Assembly: GCF_018137945.1 (NCBI RefSeq)
Contig: NZ_CP073089.1
Span: 1,550,001-1,614,000 of the forward strand
Source: Brevibacterium sp. W7.2
GTDB lineage: Bacteria > Actinomycetota > Actinomycetes > Actinomycetales > Brevibacteriaceae
DNA length: 64,000 nucleotides
Direction: 5' to 3'
Shown one piece after another: positions 1-9,968 of this stretch (the first letter of the stretch is position 1; every line of letters starts with the position of its first letter). The notes under the pieces are model-generated. The model ran no database searches, had not been told where the DNA came from, and was given only the letters and a program-made list of their open reading frames with translations. The position numbers and the translations under genes are program-made.

Positions 1-835
1 GGTGGTCTGCCGGACCGATGCCCGAGAGCATGAGCAGCTGCGGGGTGTTGATCGCACCGGCGGAGACGATGACCTCCTTCTTCGCCTCGATCCGGTGGGT
101 CTTGCCGAAGGCGTTGTTGACCACGAGGACGCCGGTGGCGTTGTTCTCGTCGTCGAACTCGATCTCCTTGGCCTGGGTGTCGGTGAGGATCGTGAGGTTC
201 TCACGGTCGAGGATCGGGTGCAGGTAGGACACCGAGGAGGACGACCGGGTGCCGTCGTCCTTGCGGTTGATCTGGAAGAAGTTCGCCCCGTTGATGACGG
301 TCTCGCCCTCGTTGAACTGCACCTTCGGGATGCCGGCCTGCTCGCACGCCTCGAGGAGCGCGATGCCGCACGGGTCGACCGGGGGCACGTTCATCAGACG
401 CACCGGACCATCATGGCCGTGGTGGTCACCGGGCAGCTCATTGTTCTCGAGCTTCCTGTACAGGCCGAAGGTGTCCTTCGAGCCCCAGCCGGTGGCCCCG
501 TACTTCGTCTCCCACTCGTCGAGGTCCTCCTTCGGCGCCCAGAAGGCGATGCACGAATTGTGCGAGGAGCACCCGCCGAGGACCTTCGCCCGCGCGTGGC
601 GCATGAACGAGTTGCCGTGCTCCTGCTTCTCGATCGGGTAGTCCCAGTCGAACCCGGATTCGAGGAGCTCCATCCACCGGTTGAGGCGGAGGATGACATC
701 CTCGTCGACATCGGTGGGACCGGCCTCGAGCAGGCCGACGGTGACGTTCGGGTCCTCGCTCAGGCGAGCGGCGACCGCGGCACCGGCCGATCCGCCTCCG
801 ACGACGACGTAGTCAAAGCTGTGCGTGGTATCCAC
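1..835 (-). CDS. codA: Choline oxidase (GMC flavoprotein), C-terminus cut by window edge
   Basis: Predicted FAD-dependent oxidase turning choline via betaine aldehyde into glycine betaine, a compatible solute. About 278 N-terminal residues are present; the rest lies left of base 1. Seen: FAD-binding motif GGGSAGAAVAARL near residues 13-25, and GGCSSHNSCIAFWAP near 87-101. In that motif His92 aligns with the histidine that carries covalent FAD in Arthrobacter choline oxidase, and the whole visible part resembles that enzyme as I remember it. GTG at 835 is preferred because AGGAG lies 7 bases upstream; an in-frame ATG at 850 overlaps the betB stop but lacks a good ribosome site. It follows betB in one operon. 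A betA-type choline dehydrogenase is the alternative. Confidence 0.86.
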   Translation of the reverse strand, partial: MDTTHSFDYVVVGGGSAGAAVAARLSEDPNVTVGLLEAGPTDVDEDVILRLNRWMELLESGFDWDYPIEKQEHGNSFMRHARAKVLGGCSSHNSCIAFWAPKEDLDEWETKYGATGWGSKDTFGLYRKLENNELPGDHHGHDGPVRLMNVPPVDPCGIALLEACEQAGIPKVQFNEGETVINGANFFQINRKDDGTRSSSSVSYLHPILDRENLTILTDTQAKEIEFDDENNATGVLVVNNAFGKTHRIEAKKEVIVSAGAINTPQLLMLSGIGPADH

Positions 836-846
836 GGGGACTCTCC

Positions 847-2331
847 TCATTCGCTCTCGGTGTGCACGGGGAACCAGCCGGTGACGGCAGGCTCGAGGTT
901 GTGGTAGATGTGCTTGGCCTCCTGGTACTCGGCCATGCCGGTGGGTCCGAGCTCACGGCCGAACCCGGACTGCTTGAAGCCGCCCCATTCCGCCTGCGGC
1001 AGGTACGGGTGGAAGTCGTTGATCCAGATCGTGCCGTGGCGCAGCTTCGCCGCGACCTCCTGGCACTTGCCCGCATCCTGCGTCCACACGGCACCGGCGA
1101 GACCGTAGATGGTGTCGTTGGCGGTGTCGACCGCCTCGTCGACAGACGAGAAGGTCTCGACCGTGACGACGGGGCCGAACGCCTCATCGGAGACCACGGA
1201 CATGCCGCGTTCGACCTGGTCGAGCACGGTGGGCAGGTAGTAGTAGCCGTTCTCGAGGTCGCCCTCGCCCCACTTGCCGCCGCAGCGCACACGCGCCCCT
1301 TCGGCCACGCCCTTCTCCACGTACTTCGTCACCTTGTCGCGGTGGGCGGCGGAGATGAGCGGTCCGGTCTCGGCATCGGGATCGAAAGGCCCGCCGAGGC
1401 GGATCTGGGAGGCCCGTTCGACGAGCTTGTCGACGAACTCCTCGGCGATCGACTCCTCGACGATGAGGCGGGCACCGGCCGAGCAGACCTGGCCGGAGTG
1501 GACGAACGCGCCGTTGAGCGCATTGTCGAGAGCCGCATCGAGGTCGGCGTCGGCGAAGACGACGTTGGGGTTCTTGCCGCCGAGTTCGAGCGCGACCTTC
1601 TTCACGGTCGCTGCGGCATTGGCGGCAAGGAGACGACCGGTGATGAGGCCGCCGGTGAAGGAGACCATGTCGACGTCCTCACTCGTCGACAGCGGGGCAC
1701 CGGCATCGGCACCCGCGCCGAGGATGAGGTTGCCGACCCCGGCGGGCAGCCCGAGCTCCTCCATGACCTGCATCGTCATGATCGCGGTGTGCGGGGTGAG
1801 TTCGGCCGGCTTGAGGATGAAGGTGTTGCCCGCGGCCAGGCACGGGGCGATCTTCCACGCGGCCTGCAGCAGCGGGTAGTTCCAGGGGGTGATGAGCGCG
1901 CACACGCCGACGGGTTCGTACGAGATGCGGCTGACGACGGCGTCGGAGCCGGCGTCGACGATGCGACCGGCATCGTTGGCGGCGAGCTTGCCGAAGTAGT
2001 CGAAGCAGTTGGCGATGTCGTCCATGTCGATGCGCGACTCGATGATCCGCTTGCCGGTGTCCAGCGACTCGGCGACGGCGAACTCCTCCTTGCGCTCGCG
2101 CAGCACGGAGGCGAAGCGAAGCAGGAAGTCACCGCGTTCGCTCGCGGGCACGCTTGACCAGACGCCGGAGTCGAAGGCACGGCGGGCCGCGGCGATCGCG
2201 AGCTCGGTGTCGGCGGGGCTGGCTTCGTCGACGACGGCGACGAGAGTGTCATCGGCAGGATTGCGGATCTCACGGGTGCGGCCGTCCTGGGCCGAGACCC
2301 ACTGTCCATCGATGAAGAGTGTGTTGGGCAC
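847..2331 (-). CDS. betB: Betaine aldehyde dehydrogenase (ALDH superfamily)
   Basis: NAD(P)-dependent oxidation of betaine aldehyde to glycine betaine, the second step after choline oxidase encoded just downstream. The 494-aa product has full ALDH length and catalytic set: oxyanion Asn151 in TPWN, general base Glu249 in ALELGGKNP, nucleophile Cys283 in SGQVCSAG. GTG at 2331 is preceded by AGGAG at good spacing. The stop overlaps the upstream ATG candidate of codA, so the two genes are cotranscribed. Other substrates such as aminoaldehydes are possible, but the neighbour makes betaine aldehyde most likely. Confidence 0.85.
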   Translation of the reverse strand: MPNTLFIDGQWVSAQDGRTREIRNPADDTLVAVVDEASPADTELAIAAARRAFDSGVWSSVPASERGDFLLRFASVLRERKEEFAVAESLDTGKRIIESRIDMDDIANCFDYFGKLAANDAGRIVDAGSDAVVSRISYEPVGVCALITPWNYPLLQAAWKIAPCLAAGNTFILKPAELTPHTAIMTMQVMEELGLPAGVGNLILGAGADAGAPLSTSEDVDMVSFTGGLITGRLLAANAAATVKKVALELGGKNPNVVFADADLDAALDNALNGAFVHSGQVCSAGARLIVEESIAEEFVDKLVERASQIRLGGPFDPDAETGPLISAAHRDKVTKYVEKGVAEGARVRCGGKWGEGDLENGYYYLPTVLDQVERGMSVVSDEAFGPVVTVETFSSVDEAVDTANDTIYGLAGAVWTQDAGKCQEVAAKLRHGTIWINDFHPYLPQAEWGGFKQSGFGRELGPTGMAEYQEAKHIYHNLEPAVTGWFPVHTESE

Positions 2332-2382
2332 GATGTCTCCTATTCCTGGTGCGATCGTTCGGATGCGTTCGTGTGGTCAGCG

Positions 2383-2412
2383 ATCATAGCCGCCGGCACG
2401 ATGCGCCGACAG
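2383..2412 (-). promoter_or_regulatory. Candidate promoter of betB-codA
   Basis: On the minus strand a TATGAT -10 hexamer (2388-2383) sits 18 bases after CTGTCG (2412-2407), a fair -35. This would give a leader of about 45 bases before the betB GTG. Inferred from consensus only. Confidence 0.4.
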
Positions 2413-2500
2413 GTGGGCTGAAGGTGGTGGAGAGGAATCCGTCGACGGTGACGGAGATTTCGCCGAGGCGGTTGCGAATCCCGGATGCAGAAGCAGGTTG

Positions 2501-2514
2501 ACGACATCTGTCGT
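2501..2514. promoter_or_regulatory. Small inverted repeat in the divergent betB / TPR gap
   Basis: ACGAC-ATCT-GTCGT, flanked by GCAGAA (2488-2493) and TTCTGC (2515-2520), lies in the 445-base gap between betB and the divergent repeat protein. It could be an operator for a choline-responsive repressor, but none is encoded nearby. I see no credible gene in 2332-2776. Confidence 0.25.
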
Positions 2515-2733
2515 TTCTGCGGCCATGAAAACCCCACTGACTGCGTGTGAATCGGTGGTCGCCCCGGAAGACGAGGCTCTCTGATCGGTTCGCGACGAGT
2601 CTAACAGAGCGATCGGAGCGGACTCCGAGGTGGGAATGGCTGTGATTCGAGGGCGGGGGAGCGGACGATCCGAGCGCGCGGATGCAGGTGAGGACGTGTC
2701 CCCGCCCACAAGGTGCCTGACGCGAGTGTGGAC

Positions 2734-2739
2734 TAGAAT
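2734..2739 (+). promoter_or_regulatory. -10 element for the RGG-repeat TPR gene
   Basis: TAGAAT lies 37 bases before the GTG at 2777, leaving a short leader that contains an AGGGAGA ribosome site. No strong -35 is visible. Confidence 0.4.
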
Positions 2740-2776
2740 GGTGCGGAATCATTGAAAAGTCTTTATAGGGAGAATC

Positions 2777-5245
2777 GTGGCCCAAGGGGATTCGCGAGAC
2801 AGCCAGCACAACCGCCGACAGGACTCGTCGTCCTCGCGCGGGCCACGACATTCCGACCGCCGAGGCGGCTACCAGGGTCAGCGTCGCAACGACGACGACC
2901 GTCGCGGTGGTTACCAGGGCAATCGTCGTGACGATGACAGTCAGGGCGGTTACCGCGGGAACCGCGGCAACGATGATCGCCGAGGTGGCTTCGGCGGAGA
3001 TCGCCGCAACGACGGTGAGCGCCGTGGTGGGTACCAGGGCAATCGTCGTGATGACGACCGCCGCGGTGGATTCGGCGGGGACCGTCGCAACGACGGTGAT
3101 CGCCGTGGCGGGTACCAGGGCAATCGTCGTGATGACGACCGCCGGGGTGGCTACCAGGGCCAGCGTCGCAACGACGACGACCGTCGCGGTGGGTTCGGCG
3201 GAGATCGCCGCAACGACGGTGAACGTCGCGGCGGCTACCAGGGCCAGCGTCGTGACGAAGACCGCCAGGGCGGTTACCGCGGAAACCGCGGCAACGATGG
3301 TGAGCGTCGTGGCGGTTACCAGGGACAGCGTCGCAACGACGACGACCGTCGCGGTGGGTTCGGCGGAGATCGCCGCAACGACGGTGAACGTCGCGGCGGC
3401 TACCAGGGCAACCGTCGCGATGACGAACGTCGAGGCGGGTACCAGGGCCAGCGTCGTGACGATGACCGTCAGGGTGGTTACCGCGGGAACCGGGGCAACG
3501 ATGACCGCCGAGGTGGCTACCAGGGACAGCGTCGTGATGATGATCGTCGGGGTGGGTTCGGCGGAGATCGCCGCAACAACGATGATCGACGTGGCGGGTA
3601 CCAGGGCCAGCGCCGGGATGATGACCGCCGAGGCGGCTTCGGCGGAGATCGTCGCAACGACGGTGACCGCCGTGGTGGGTATCAGGGCAACCGTCGCGAC
3701 GATGACCGTCGTGGTGGTTACCGCGGGAACCGCGACGATGACCGTCAGGGTGGCTACCGCGGCGACCGTCGTGGCGACGATCGCCGGGACGGCTACCAGG
3801 GCGGACGCGGCAGCGATCGCGGCGGCTACGGCCGCAACAACAACGACCGTCGCGCCTCCCGCGCTACCGACACGGGCGACTACGCACGCGAGCAGCGCGC
3901 TCGCCGCCCCCGCCTCCAGGAACCCGAGATCCCCGAGGACATCACCGGCAAGGAACTCGACAAGGAGATCCGCGGCCAGCTGCGCTCTCTCGACAAGGAG
4001 AACGCCGAGACCGTCGCCAGGCACCTCGTTGCGACCGGCGGCTTCCTCGACGTCGACCCCGAACGCGCCTACGAACACGCGAAGGCCGCAATGGCCCGCG
4101 CCGGCCGTGTCGGCCTCGTCCGTGAAGCACTCGGCATCGCGGCGTACCACGTGGAGAAGTATGACGAGGCCGTGCGCGAACTGCGCACGCACCGCCGCAT
4201 CTCCGGGTCGAACGAGAACATCGCCCTCATCGCCGACGCCGAACGCGGCCGCGGCAAGCCGGAGAAGGCCCTCGAACTGCTCGAATGGGCCAAGGAAGCC
4301 GAACTCGACAATGACACCCGCACCGAGCTCGTCATCGTCGCCGCCGGCGCCAAGTCCGACCTCGGCGACATCGATGCAGCCCGCGCGCTCATCGAGGCAG
4401 AGGACTTCACCCAGCGTCCGAGCGGTGCGCTCGTCCGCCTGATGTCCGCCTACGCCGAGGTGCTGCGCCTCCACGGTGAGACCGAACTCGCCGACAAGTA
4501 CGAAGAGCTCTCCCGCCGCACCGCGAAGGCCACGGGAACACTGTTCGGAGACGAAGAGCCCGACCCGAACTTCGGCGTCGAGATCGAGACCGTCGAAGAG
4601 ATCCCCGACGAGGATCTCGAGGGCCCCGACGACGCAGACGCTGACTCGAATGCTGACGCCGACGTTGAGGTGGATTCGAATGCCGACACCGACGCGGAAG
4701 GCGACGCGGCAGTGGATGACATCGCGTCGAACGACACCGCGTCGAACGGCACGGTGTCGGACGAGACTACGACGACCGACGAGGGCACGCTGTACGCAGA
4801 TGCCGGGCAGGCCGGCTCGACGGACGACGAAGCTCCGACCTCGACCGGTGAGGCGGCCAGCGCGGAATCCGCTGCCGACAACTCAGCAGCTGTCGCCGCG
4901 GAGGACGCTGCTCCGGCCGAGGACGCTGCTCCCGCCGCGGACCCCGATGAGCCGGCCGCTGCTGCGCCCGCCTCGAAGACGCATGTCTCCGAGAAGGAGC
5001 TGAAGAAGGTCAAAGTCTCCGAGGACGAGATCGAAGCCGAACTCGACGAGCTCCTCGCTGAAGCAGATGACGCCGAAGCAGACGACGCTGAAGCGGGCGT
5101 CTCCGATGCGACCGACGGTGACGTGATCGCCGACTCCGCCGAAGCGCCGAGCGACGCTGGCGACACCGCGGCCGATGACACTGCTACCACCGACACCGGG
5201 ACCGACGAGCCGGAGGGATCGGACTCGGCGAACGGAGATCGGTGA
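2777..5245 (+). CDS. TPR-like protein with long RGG-type repeat N-terminus (Rv1691-position)
   Basis: Function unknown. The 822-aa product has three parts. Residues 28-357 are about 25 copies of a 12-14-residue repeat of the form RRGGYQGxRRxDD or [13 protein letters not shown]. Residues about 380-600 are helical and TPR-like, and match in position the TPR protein that opens the M. tuberculosis Rv1691-Rv1700 block. The last 200 residues are very acidic (Asp/Glu/Ala/Ser). No signal peptide or membrane segment is seen, so it is probably cytoplasmic. Arg-Gly-Tyr/Phe repeats of this kind often bind RNA or condense, but that is inference. GTG start with AGGGAGA upstream; its stop overlaps the next gene by four bases. 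Confidence 0.8.
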   Translation: MAQGDSRDSQHNRRQDSSSSRGPRHSDRRGGYQGQRRNDDDRRGGYQGNRRDDDSQGGYRGNRGNDDRRGGFGGDRRNDGERRGGYQGNRRDDDRRGGFGGDRRNDGDRRGGYQGNRRDDDRRGGYQGQRRNDDDRRGGFGGDRRNDGERRGGYQGQRRDEDRQGGYRGNRGNDGERRGGYQGQRRNDDDRRGGFGGDRRNDGERRGGYQGNRRDDERRGGYQGQRRDDDRQGGYRGNRGNDDRRGGYQGQRRDDDRRGGFGGDRRNNDDRRGGYQGQRRDDDRRGGFGGDRRNDGDRRGGYQGNRRDDDRRGGYRGNRDDDRQGGYRGDRRGDDRRDGYQGGRGSDRGGYGRNNNDRRASRATDTGDYAREQRARRPRLQEPEIPEDITGKELDKEIRGQLRSLDKENAETVARHLVATGGFLDVDPERAYEHAKAAMARAGRVGLVREALGIAAYHVEKYDEAVRELRTHRRISGSNENIALIADAERGRGKPEKALELLEWAKEAELDNDTRTELVIVAAGAKSDLGDIDAARALIEAEDFTQRPSGALVRLMSAYAEVLRLHGETELADKYEELSRRTAKATGTLFGDEEPDPNFGVEIETVEEIPDEDLEGPDDADADSNADADVEVDSNADTDAEGDAAVDDIASNDTASNGTVSDETTTTDEGTLYADAGQAGSTDDEAPTSTGEAASAESAADNSAAVAAEDAAPAEDAAPAADPDEPAAAAPASKTHVSEKELKKVKVSEDEIEAELDELLAEADDAEADDAEAGVSDATDGDVIADSAEAPSDAGDTAADDTATTDTGTDEPEGSDSANGDR
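2858..3847 (+). repeat. Tandem coding repeat, about 25 units of 36-42 bp
   Basis: Encodes the RGG-type repeat. The units fall into three alternating kinds (YQG, FGG and YRG variants) and are highly similar at DNA level, so copy number may vary between strains. The repeat has no stops in several frames, which creates long false ORFs on both strands. Confidence 0.9.
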
Positions 5246-6270
5246 CGAAGGCCGCTGAGCACGCCCGAGACCACGGCGTCCCCGCGGGGACGCCGATCGA
5301 CGGCGTGCTCTTCGACCTCGACGGCGTCGTCTACCACGGCCCCGAGGCCATCCCCGGCGCGGTCACCGGCATCACCGGACTCCACGACCGCGGCATCCCC
5401 GTCGGCTACGTGACGAACAATGCGACCCGCACCGCCGAGGTCGTCGCCGCCCACATCTCCGACCTCGGCATCCCCACCGCCCCCACCGATGTCATCACCT
5501 CACCGCAGGTCCTCGCGGCCCGCCTCAGCGAGGAATACGGCACGGGCGCGAAGATCCTCCTCGTCGGCACGACCGGGCTCTCCGAGGCGCTCACCCAAGC
5601 GGGCCTGACGATCGTCGACTCGCTCGAGGACTCTCCCGTCGCCCTCGCGCAGGGACTCGACCCGCACATCGACTACGCAGGCATCGTCCGCGCCGCCGAG
5701 GCGATCACCACCGGCCTCGACTGGTGGGCGACGAACCCCGACTTCTCGATGGTCGGCCGTGCGAGCAGGGTGCCCGGCAACGGCGCCTTCCTCGACATGC
5801 TCTCCCGCCTCACCGACAGAAGTCCGCGCATCGTCGGCAAACCCTCCCCGGACGTCATGAACCACGCCGGGAAGCGGCTCGGGTCCGCACGCCCACTCAT
5901 GGTCGGCGACCGCCTCGACACCGACATCGAAGGCGGCAACCGGGCCGGCTTCGACACCGCCCTCGTCCTCACCGGCGTCCACGACCTCCACGACGCGCTG
6001 GCCGCGGACCCGATCCGCAGGCCCACGGTCATCCTGCCGACGCTTGACGACCTGCCGCGCGTGCTCGACTCAGCGACGGTGCGACCGCAGGGCGCAGAGG
6101 GACACGACGTGGAGCTTGCCCCCACCGTCAGCGGCAGGGAGCTCCACCTCGCCGAGGCGGCATTCACCGACCCGGCTGCGATCGAAGACGCCCTGCGTCT
6201 GGCGTGGCAGGCGATTGACGCCGGTGAGAGCATTGAGCCGGGAAATCTGCCGAGGAGGATCGATGACTGA
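5242..6270 (+). CDS. HAD-IIA family phosphatase (NagD/phosphoglycolate phosphatase-like)
   Basis: Cytoplasmic Mg-dependent phosphatase; substrate not known. Of 342 aa, the nucleophile motif [11 protein letters not shown] is at residues 23-33 (Asp25, Asp27), TNN motif II follows near residue 60, and the distal [15 protein letters not shown] motif IV is near residue 220. About 70 C-terminal residues extend beyond the usual HAD-IIA fold. GTG start overlaps the previous stop (GTGA) with GGAG upstream. It is the Rv1692-position gene. Confidence 0.85.
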   Translation: MTKAAEHARDHGVPAGTPIDGVLFDLDGVVYHGPEAIPGAVTGITGLHDRGIPVGYVTNNATRTAEVVAAHISDLGIPTAPTDVITSPQVLAARLSEEYGTGAKILLVGTTGLSEALTQAGLTIVDSLEDSPVALAQGLDPHIDYAGIVRAAEAITTGLDWWATNPDFSMVGRASRVPGNGAFLDMLSRLTDRSPRIVGKPSPDVMNHAGKRLGSARPLMVGDRLDTDIEGGNRAGFDTALVLTGVHDLHDALAADPIRRPTVILPTLDDLPRVLDSATVRPQGAEGHDVELAPTVSGRELHLAEAAFTDPAAIEDALRLAWQAIDAGESIEPGNLPRRIDD

Positions 6271-6427
6271 GACCCCTGCCCCGACCCCGGGAAGCATCAA
6301 CAAGGACGTCCCCGCCGAGGCGTGGAAGCGTGATCTCGCGGCGGCCGCCGAGGCCCCGGCCGCCGACCGGCACACCGCGATCTCCGCCCTCCTCGACGAC
6401 CTCGACACCCAGGTGGGTGCTCTGTGA
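6263..6427 (+). CDS. 54-aa conserved small protein (Rv1693-position)
   Basis: A small ORF starting [10 protein letters not shown], with a Trp-Lys-Arg stretch in the middle and ending DDLDTQVGAL. It has a strong GAGGAGG ribosome site, overlaps the HAD gene by 8 bases and ends in a GTGA overlap with tlyA, so it sits exactly where Rv1693 sits in M. tuberculosis. Function unknown; no signal or membrane segment. Confidence 0.75.
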   Translation: MTETPAPTPGSINKDVPAEAWKRDLAAAAEAPAADRHTAISALLDDLDTQVGAL

Positions 6428-7311
6428 GCCACCCCGGCCCGACCCCTCCCGGCCAGCCAAACCCCGGCCCCGGCGACGCTCCACCGCACGGACCCCAGCC
6501 CCGGACCCGCCTCGACCGTGCACTCGTCGACCGCGGCCTGCTGCCCTCCCGCTCCCGCGCCGCCCGCGAGATCGCCGCCGGCCGCGTGAGCGTCAACGGC
6601 ACCACCGTGGTCAAACCCGCCGTCGAAGTCACCGCCGCAGACACCCTCACCGTCGACGACCCCGACCCGTGGGTCGCCCGCAGCGCCCACAAACTCCTCG
6701 GCGCCCTCACCGACTTCGGCATCGACCGCCTCGACGGGCTCACCGCACTCGACGCCGGTGCCTCGACCGGCGGATTCACCCAGGTCCTCCTCAGCCGCGG
6801 CGTCGCCGAGGTCTGGGCCGTCGACGTCGGCCACGACCAGCTCGCCGAGTCCCTGCGCACCGACGACCGCGTCCACGTCCGCGAAGGCCTCAACCTCCGT
6901 GCCCTCGCAGGCTCCGATGTGCCCGCCCACGGCCTCGACCTCGTCGTCGCCGACGTCTCGTTCATATCCCTGCGCCTCCTCCTCGAACCCCTCTTGGCCA
7001 CCGTCCGCCCCGGCGGCGAACTCCTCCTCATGGTCAAACCCCAGTTCGAACTCGCCCGCTCCGTCCTCGACAAGCACGGCGTCGTCACGAAGCCCGCCGA
7101 CCGCCGCCGCGCGATCACCTCCGTCCTCGACGCGATCAACGCGACAGGGGCCCGCGTCACCGACATCGCCGCCTCGGCGCTTCCGGGACCCAGCGGAAAC
7201 CGGGAGTACTTCCTGCGTGTTCGACCCGAATCCACCCCACCTGCGTCCGATAGGCTCGATACGGCGGCGGTCCGCGCCCGCCTCGAGGAGATCATGGAAG
7301 GAGAGTCGTGA
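6424..7311 (+). CDS. tlyA: TlyA family rRNA 2'-O-methyltransferase
   Basis: Predicted to methylate ribose 2'-OH in 16S and 23S rRNA, as mycobacterial TlyA does (which sensitises ribosomes to capreomycin). The 295-aa protein has an N-terminal S4 RNA-binding domain (RLDRALVDRG, AAREIAAGRVSVNG, about residues 20-80) and an FtsJ-type methyltransferase domain with the SAM motif LDAGASTGGFT and catalytic-region MVKPQFE. It starts with GTG overlapping the preceding stop and is followed directly by nadK. Confidence 0.9.
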   Translation: MSHPGPTPPGQPNPGPGDAPPHGPQPRTRLDRALVDRGLLPSRSRAAREIAAGRVSVNGTTVVKPAVEVTAADTLTVDDPDPWVARSAHKLLGALTDFGIDRLDGLTALDAGASTGGFTQVLLSRGVAEVWAVDVGHDQLAESLRTDDRVHVREGLNLRALAGSDVPAHGLDLVVADVSFISLRLLLEPLLATVRPGGELLLMVKPQFELARSVLDKHGVVTKPADRRRAITSVLDAINATGARVTDIAASALPGPSGNREYFLRVRPESTPPASDRLDTAAVRARLEEIMEGES

Positions 7312-8249
7312 GCCGGTACATCATGGTGCTGCTCCACCCGCAGCGCGAGGACTCCGCGGTCGCCGCGGTGCAGGTGTGGAAGGCCCTCCTCGACGACGGC
7401 ATCACCCCCGTCGTCCTCGACGAGGAGATCCTCGACGTCGCCTCCCGCAGCTCCTACCCCGACGTCCACCAGGACCTCCTCTCCCGCTGCGTCATCATCA
7501 GCGCCAGCCAGCTCGCGACGTGGAAGACCAAGTGCGAACTCGTCATCGTGCTCGGCGGCGACGGTACGATTCTGCGCGCCGCCGAACGCTTCCACGGCTC
7601 CGGGGTCCCGCTCATGGGCATCAACCTCGGCCACGTCGGATTCCTCGCCGAAAGCGAGAAGGAGGACCTCGCCGAGGCGGTCCACCGTGCCTCCGAACGC
7701 GACTACCTCGTCGAGGAGCGGCTCGCCCTCGACGTCAGCGTCTGGCATGAGGGCGAGCAGATCTACTCGGCCTGGGCGCTCAACGAGGCGACCGTCGAGA
7801 AGACCTCGAAGTCACGGATGATCGACGTCGTCCTCGGCGTCGACTCCCGCCCCGTCTCCGCGTTCGGCTGCGACGGCGTCATCCTCGCGACCCCCACCGG
7901 GTCGACCGCGTACTCGTTCTCCGCCGGCGGGCCCATCGTGTGGCCCGAGGTCGAAGCGCTCCTCCTCGTCCCGATCTCCGCCCACGCGCTGTTCACCGAA
8001 CCGCTCGTCGTCAACCCGAACTCCCGCCTCGGCGTGGAGATCACCCCATCGAACCCCGACTTCGCCGCCGTCCTCTGGTGCGACGGCCGCCGGGCCCTCG
8101 AACTGCCCGCCGGGGCCCGGGTCGAAGCGAAGCGCTCGGAGTCCCCGATCAAGCTCGCCCGCCTCCACACCGGTCCCTTCACCGACCGCCTCGTCGCGAA
8201 GTTCCGTCTCCCCGTCTCCGGGTGGCGGGGACCGATCGAGGGAGGCTGA
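7308..8249 (+). CDS. nadK: NAD kinase
   Basis: ATP- or polyphosphate-dependent phosphorylation of NAD to NADP. The 313-aa product has the family GGDGT motif (LGGDGTILRAA, about residue 84), the nearby GHVGFLAE segment and the GSTAYSFSAGGP motif. GTG start overlaps tlyA by four bases; the recN ATG follows the stop directly (TGAATG). Confidence 0.93.
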   Translation: MSRYIMVLLHPQREDSAVAAVQVWKALLDDGITPVVLDEEILDVASRSSYPDVHQDLLSRCVIISASQLATWKTKCELVIVLGGDGTILRAAERFHGSGVPLMGINLGHVGFLAESEKEDLAEAVHRASERDYLVEERLALDVSVWHEGEQIYSAWALNEATVEKTSKSRMIDVVLGVDSRPVSAFGCDGVILATPTGSTAYSFSAGGPIVWPEVEALLLVPISAHALFTEPLVVNPNSRLGVEITPSNPDFAAVLWCDGRRALELPAGARVEAKRSESPIKLARLHTGPFTDRLVAKFRLPVSGWRGPIEGG

Positions 8250-9953
8250 ATGATCTCCGAACTGCGCATCTCCCACCTCGGCGTCATCGCCGCAGCCGAG
8301 GTCGAACTCGCCCCCGGATTCACCGTCGTCACCGGTGAGACCGGTGCCGGCAAGACGATGTTCGTCTCTGCCCTCAGCCTGCTCATGGGGGAGAAGGTCG
8401 GCGCCGGCGTCGTCCGCACGGGCGCGGAGAAGGCCGAGGTCGAAGGCATCTTCACCGAGGTGCCCGAACCCGTCCAGACCCGCATCGAAGAGGCCGGGGG
8501 CAGCGCCGACGACGAAGCGATCATCTCCCGCACCGTCGCCAGCAAAGGCCGAGCCCGGGCCACCGCCGGCGGCCGGACCGTGCCCATCGGGGTGCTCTCC
8601 GAGATCGCCGATGACCTCATCACCCTCCACGGCCAGTCCGAACAGCTCCGACTCAAAGGCCAGACCGCCCAGCGCCGCCTCCTCGACTCAGCCGGAGGAC
8701 CCGCACTCGCCGACGCCGCCGAGGCGTACCGGACCGCGTTCGGCCACTGGCGGGAGACCGAGGCCCGCGTCCAGCGGATCAAGGACTCCACCGCCGCCAG
8801 ACGCGAACGCATCCTCTGGCTCCAAGGCTGCCTCGACGCGATCGACACCGTCCGCCCCCAACCCGGCGAGGACGAGGCGCTCACCGCCCTGGCCGCAAAG
8901 CTCGGTGCCGCCGCCGACATCACCCGCGCCGTCGGCGGCGCCCACGACCTCCTGCTGGGCTCCGAACTCGACGAGACCGGTGCCGCCGTCGACCGGGTCC
9001 ACGAAGCGATCAGCGCACTCACCGACGTCGAGAGCTCCGACCCCGAACTCGTCCGCATCCGCGAGGGCCTCTCCGACACCGTGCTGCGCCTCTCCGACGC
9101 CGCCGCCGAACTGAGCTCCTACCTCTCCGGCTTCGACGAACTGGGGGAGACCTCGCTCGAGGAGACCGAAGCCCGCCGCGCCGAACTCGGCACGCTCGCC
9201 CCCTACGGGGAGACCGTCGCCGACGTCCTCGACTTCGAGACCCGCGCTGCCGCCGAACTCACCGAACTCGAAACCGAGGACCGCGACCTCGACCAGCTCG
9301 ACGCCGAACTCGCCGCCGCCGAGGCGGCCATGCGGGAGAAGGGCCTGGCCCTGCGGGCCCTGCGCGAGGCGACCGCTGAGACGTTCTCGGCCGCGGTCAG
9401 CCGCGAGCTCACCGCCCTGTCGATGCCGAAGGCCGCCGTGGCCTTCGAGATCTCCGAACGGGAACCGACGAGTCACGGCATGGACGACATCCGCCTCACC
9501 TTCGCCCCGCACGACTCCTCGCCCGGTGACGACATCGGCAAGGTCGCCTCCGGCGGTGAGCTCTCCCGCGTCATGCTCGCCATCGAAGTCGTCCGCGCCG
9601 CCGAGGACGGGGTGCCGACCTACGTCTTCGACGAGGTCGACGCCGGCGTCGGCGGCAAGGCCGCCGTCGAGATCGGCCGGCGGCTCGCCGCCCTCGCCCG
9701 CCACGCTCAGGTCATCGTCGTCACCCACCTCCCGCAGGTCGCGGCGTGGGCGGACACGCACGTGACGATCGTCAAGGACGACGACGCGGAGACCGTGCGC
9801 TCCGGGGTCCGCGAACTGAGCGAGGACGAACGTGTGAGCGAACTCTCGCGGATGCTCGCAGGCATGGAGGACTCCGCCTCGGCGAAGGCCCACGCCGCCG
9901 AGCTCCTCGACTCCGCCCGGCAGGTCAAAGCCGGTGCGCCGACGCCTTCGTGA
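8250..9953 (+). CDS. recN: DNA repair ATPase RecN
   Basis: SMC-like ATPase acting in recombinational repair of double-strand breaks. 567 aa, full length. Walker A GETGAGKT at about residues 29-36, a central coiled coil rich in Glu/Ala/Leu, then the ABC signature ASGGELSRVMLA and Walker B YVFDEVDAGVGG. Start ATG lies directly after the nadK stop, with GGGAGG upstream inside nadK. No separate LexA-type box is visible, so it appears to be read from the operon. Confidence 0.93.
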   Translation: MISELRISHLGVIAAAEVELAPGFTVVTGETGAGKTMFVSALSLLMGEKVGAGVVRTGAEKAEVEGIFTEVPEPVQTRIEEAGGSADDEAIISRTVASKGRARATAGGRTVPIGVLSEIADDLITLHGQSEQLRLKGQTAQRRLLDSAGGPALADAAEAYRTAFGHWRETEARVQRIKDSTAARRERILWLQGCLDAIDTVRPQPGEDEALTALAAKLGAAADITRAVGGAHDLLLGSELDETGAAVDRVHEAISALTDVESSDPELVRIREGLSDTVLRLSDAAAELSSYLSGFDELGETSLEETEARRAELGTLAPYGETVADVLDFETRAAAELTELETEDRDLDQLDAELAAAEAAMREKGLALRALREATAETFSAAVSRELTALSMPKAAVAFEISEREPTSHGMDDIRLTFAPHDSSPGDDIGKVASGGELSRVMLAIEVVRAAEDGVPTYVFDEVDAGVGGKAAVEIGRRLAALARHAQVIVVTHLPQVAAWADTHVTIVKDDDAETVRSGVRELSEDERVSELSRMLAGMEDSASAKAHAAELLDSARQVKAGAPTPS

Positions 9954-9968
9954 GAGAATGGGCGAACC

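Noticed and set aside
2377..2709. Possible 110-aa regulator between betB and the TPR gene
   Set aside because: No helix-turn-helix, Ser/Pro-rich composition, and it covers the likely promoters of both divergent genes.
2384..4474. A 696-codon open frame on the minus strand
   Set aside because: It runs antisense to the RGG repeat, where the repeat has no stops in that frame; its translation is low-complexity Val/Ala/Thr and lacks a ribosome site.
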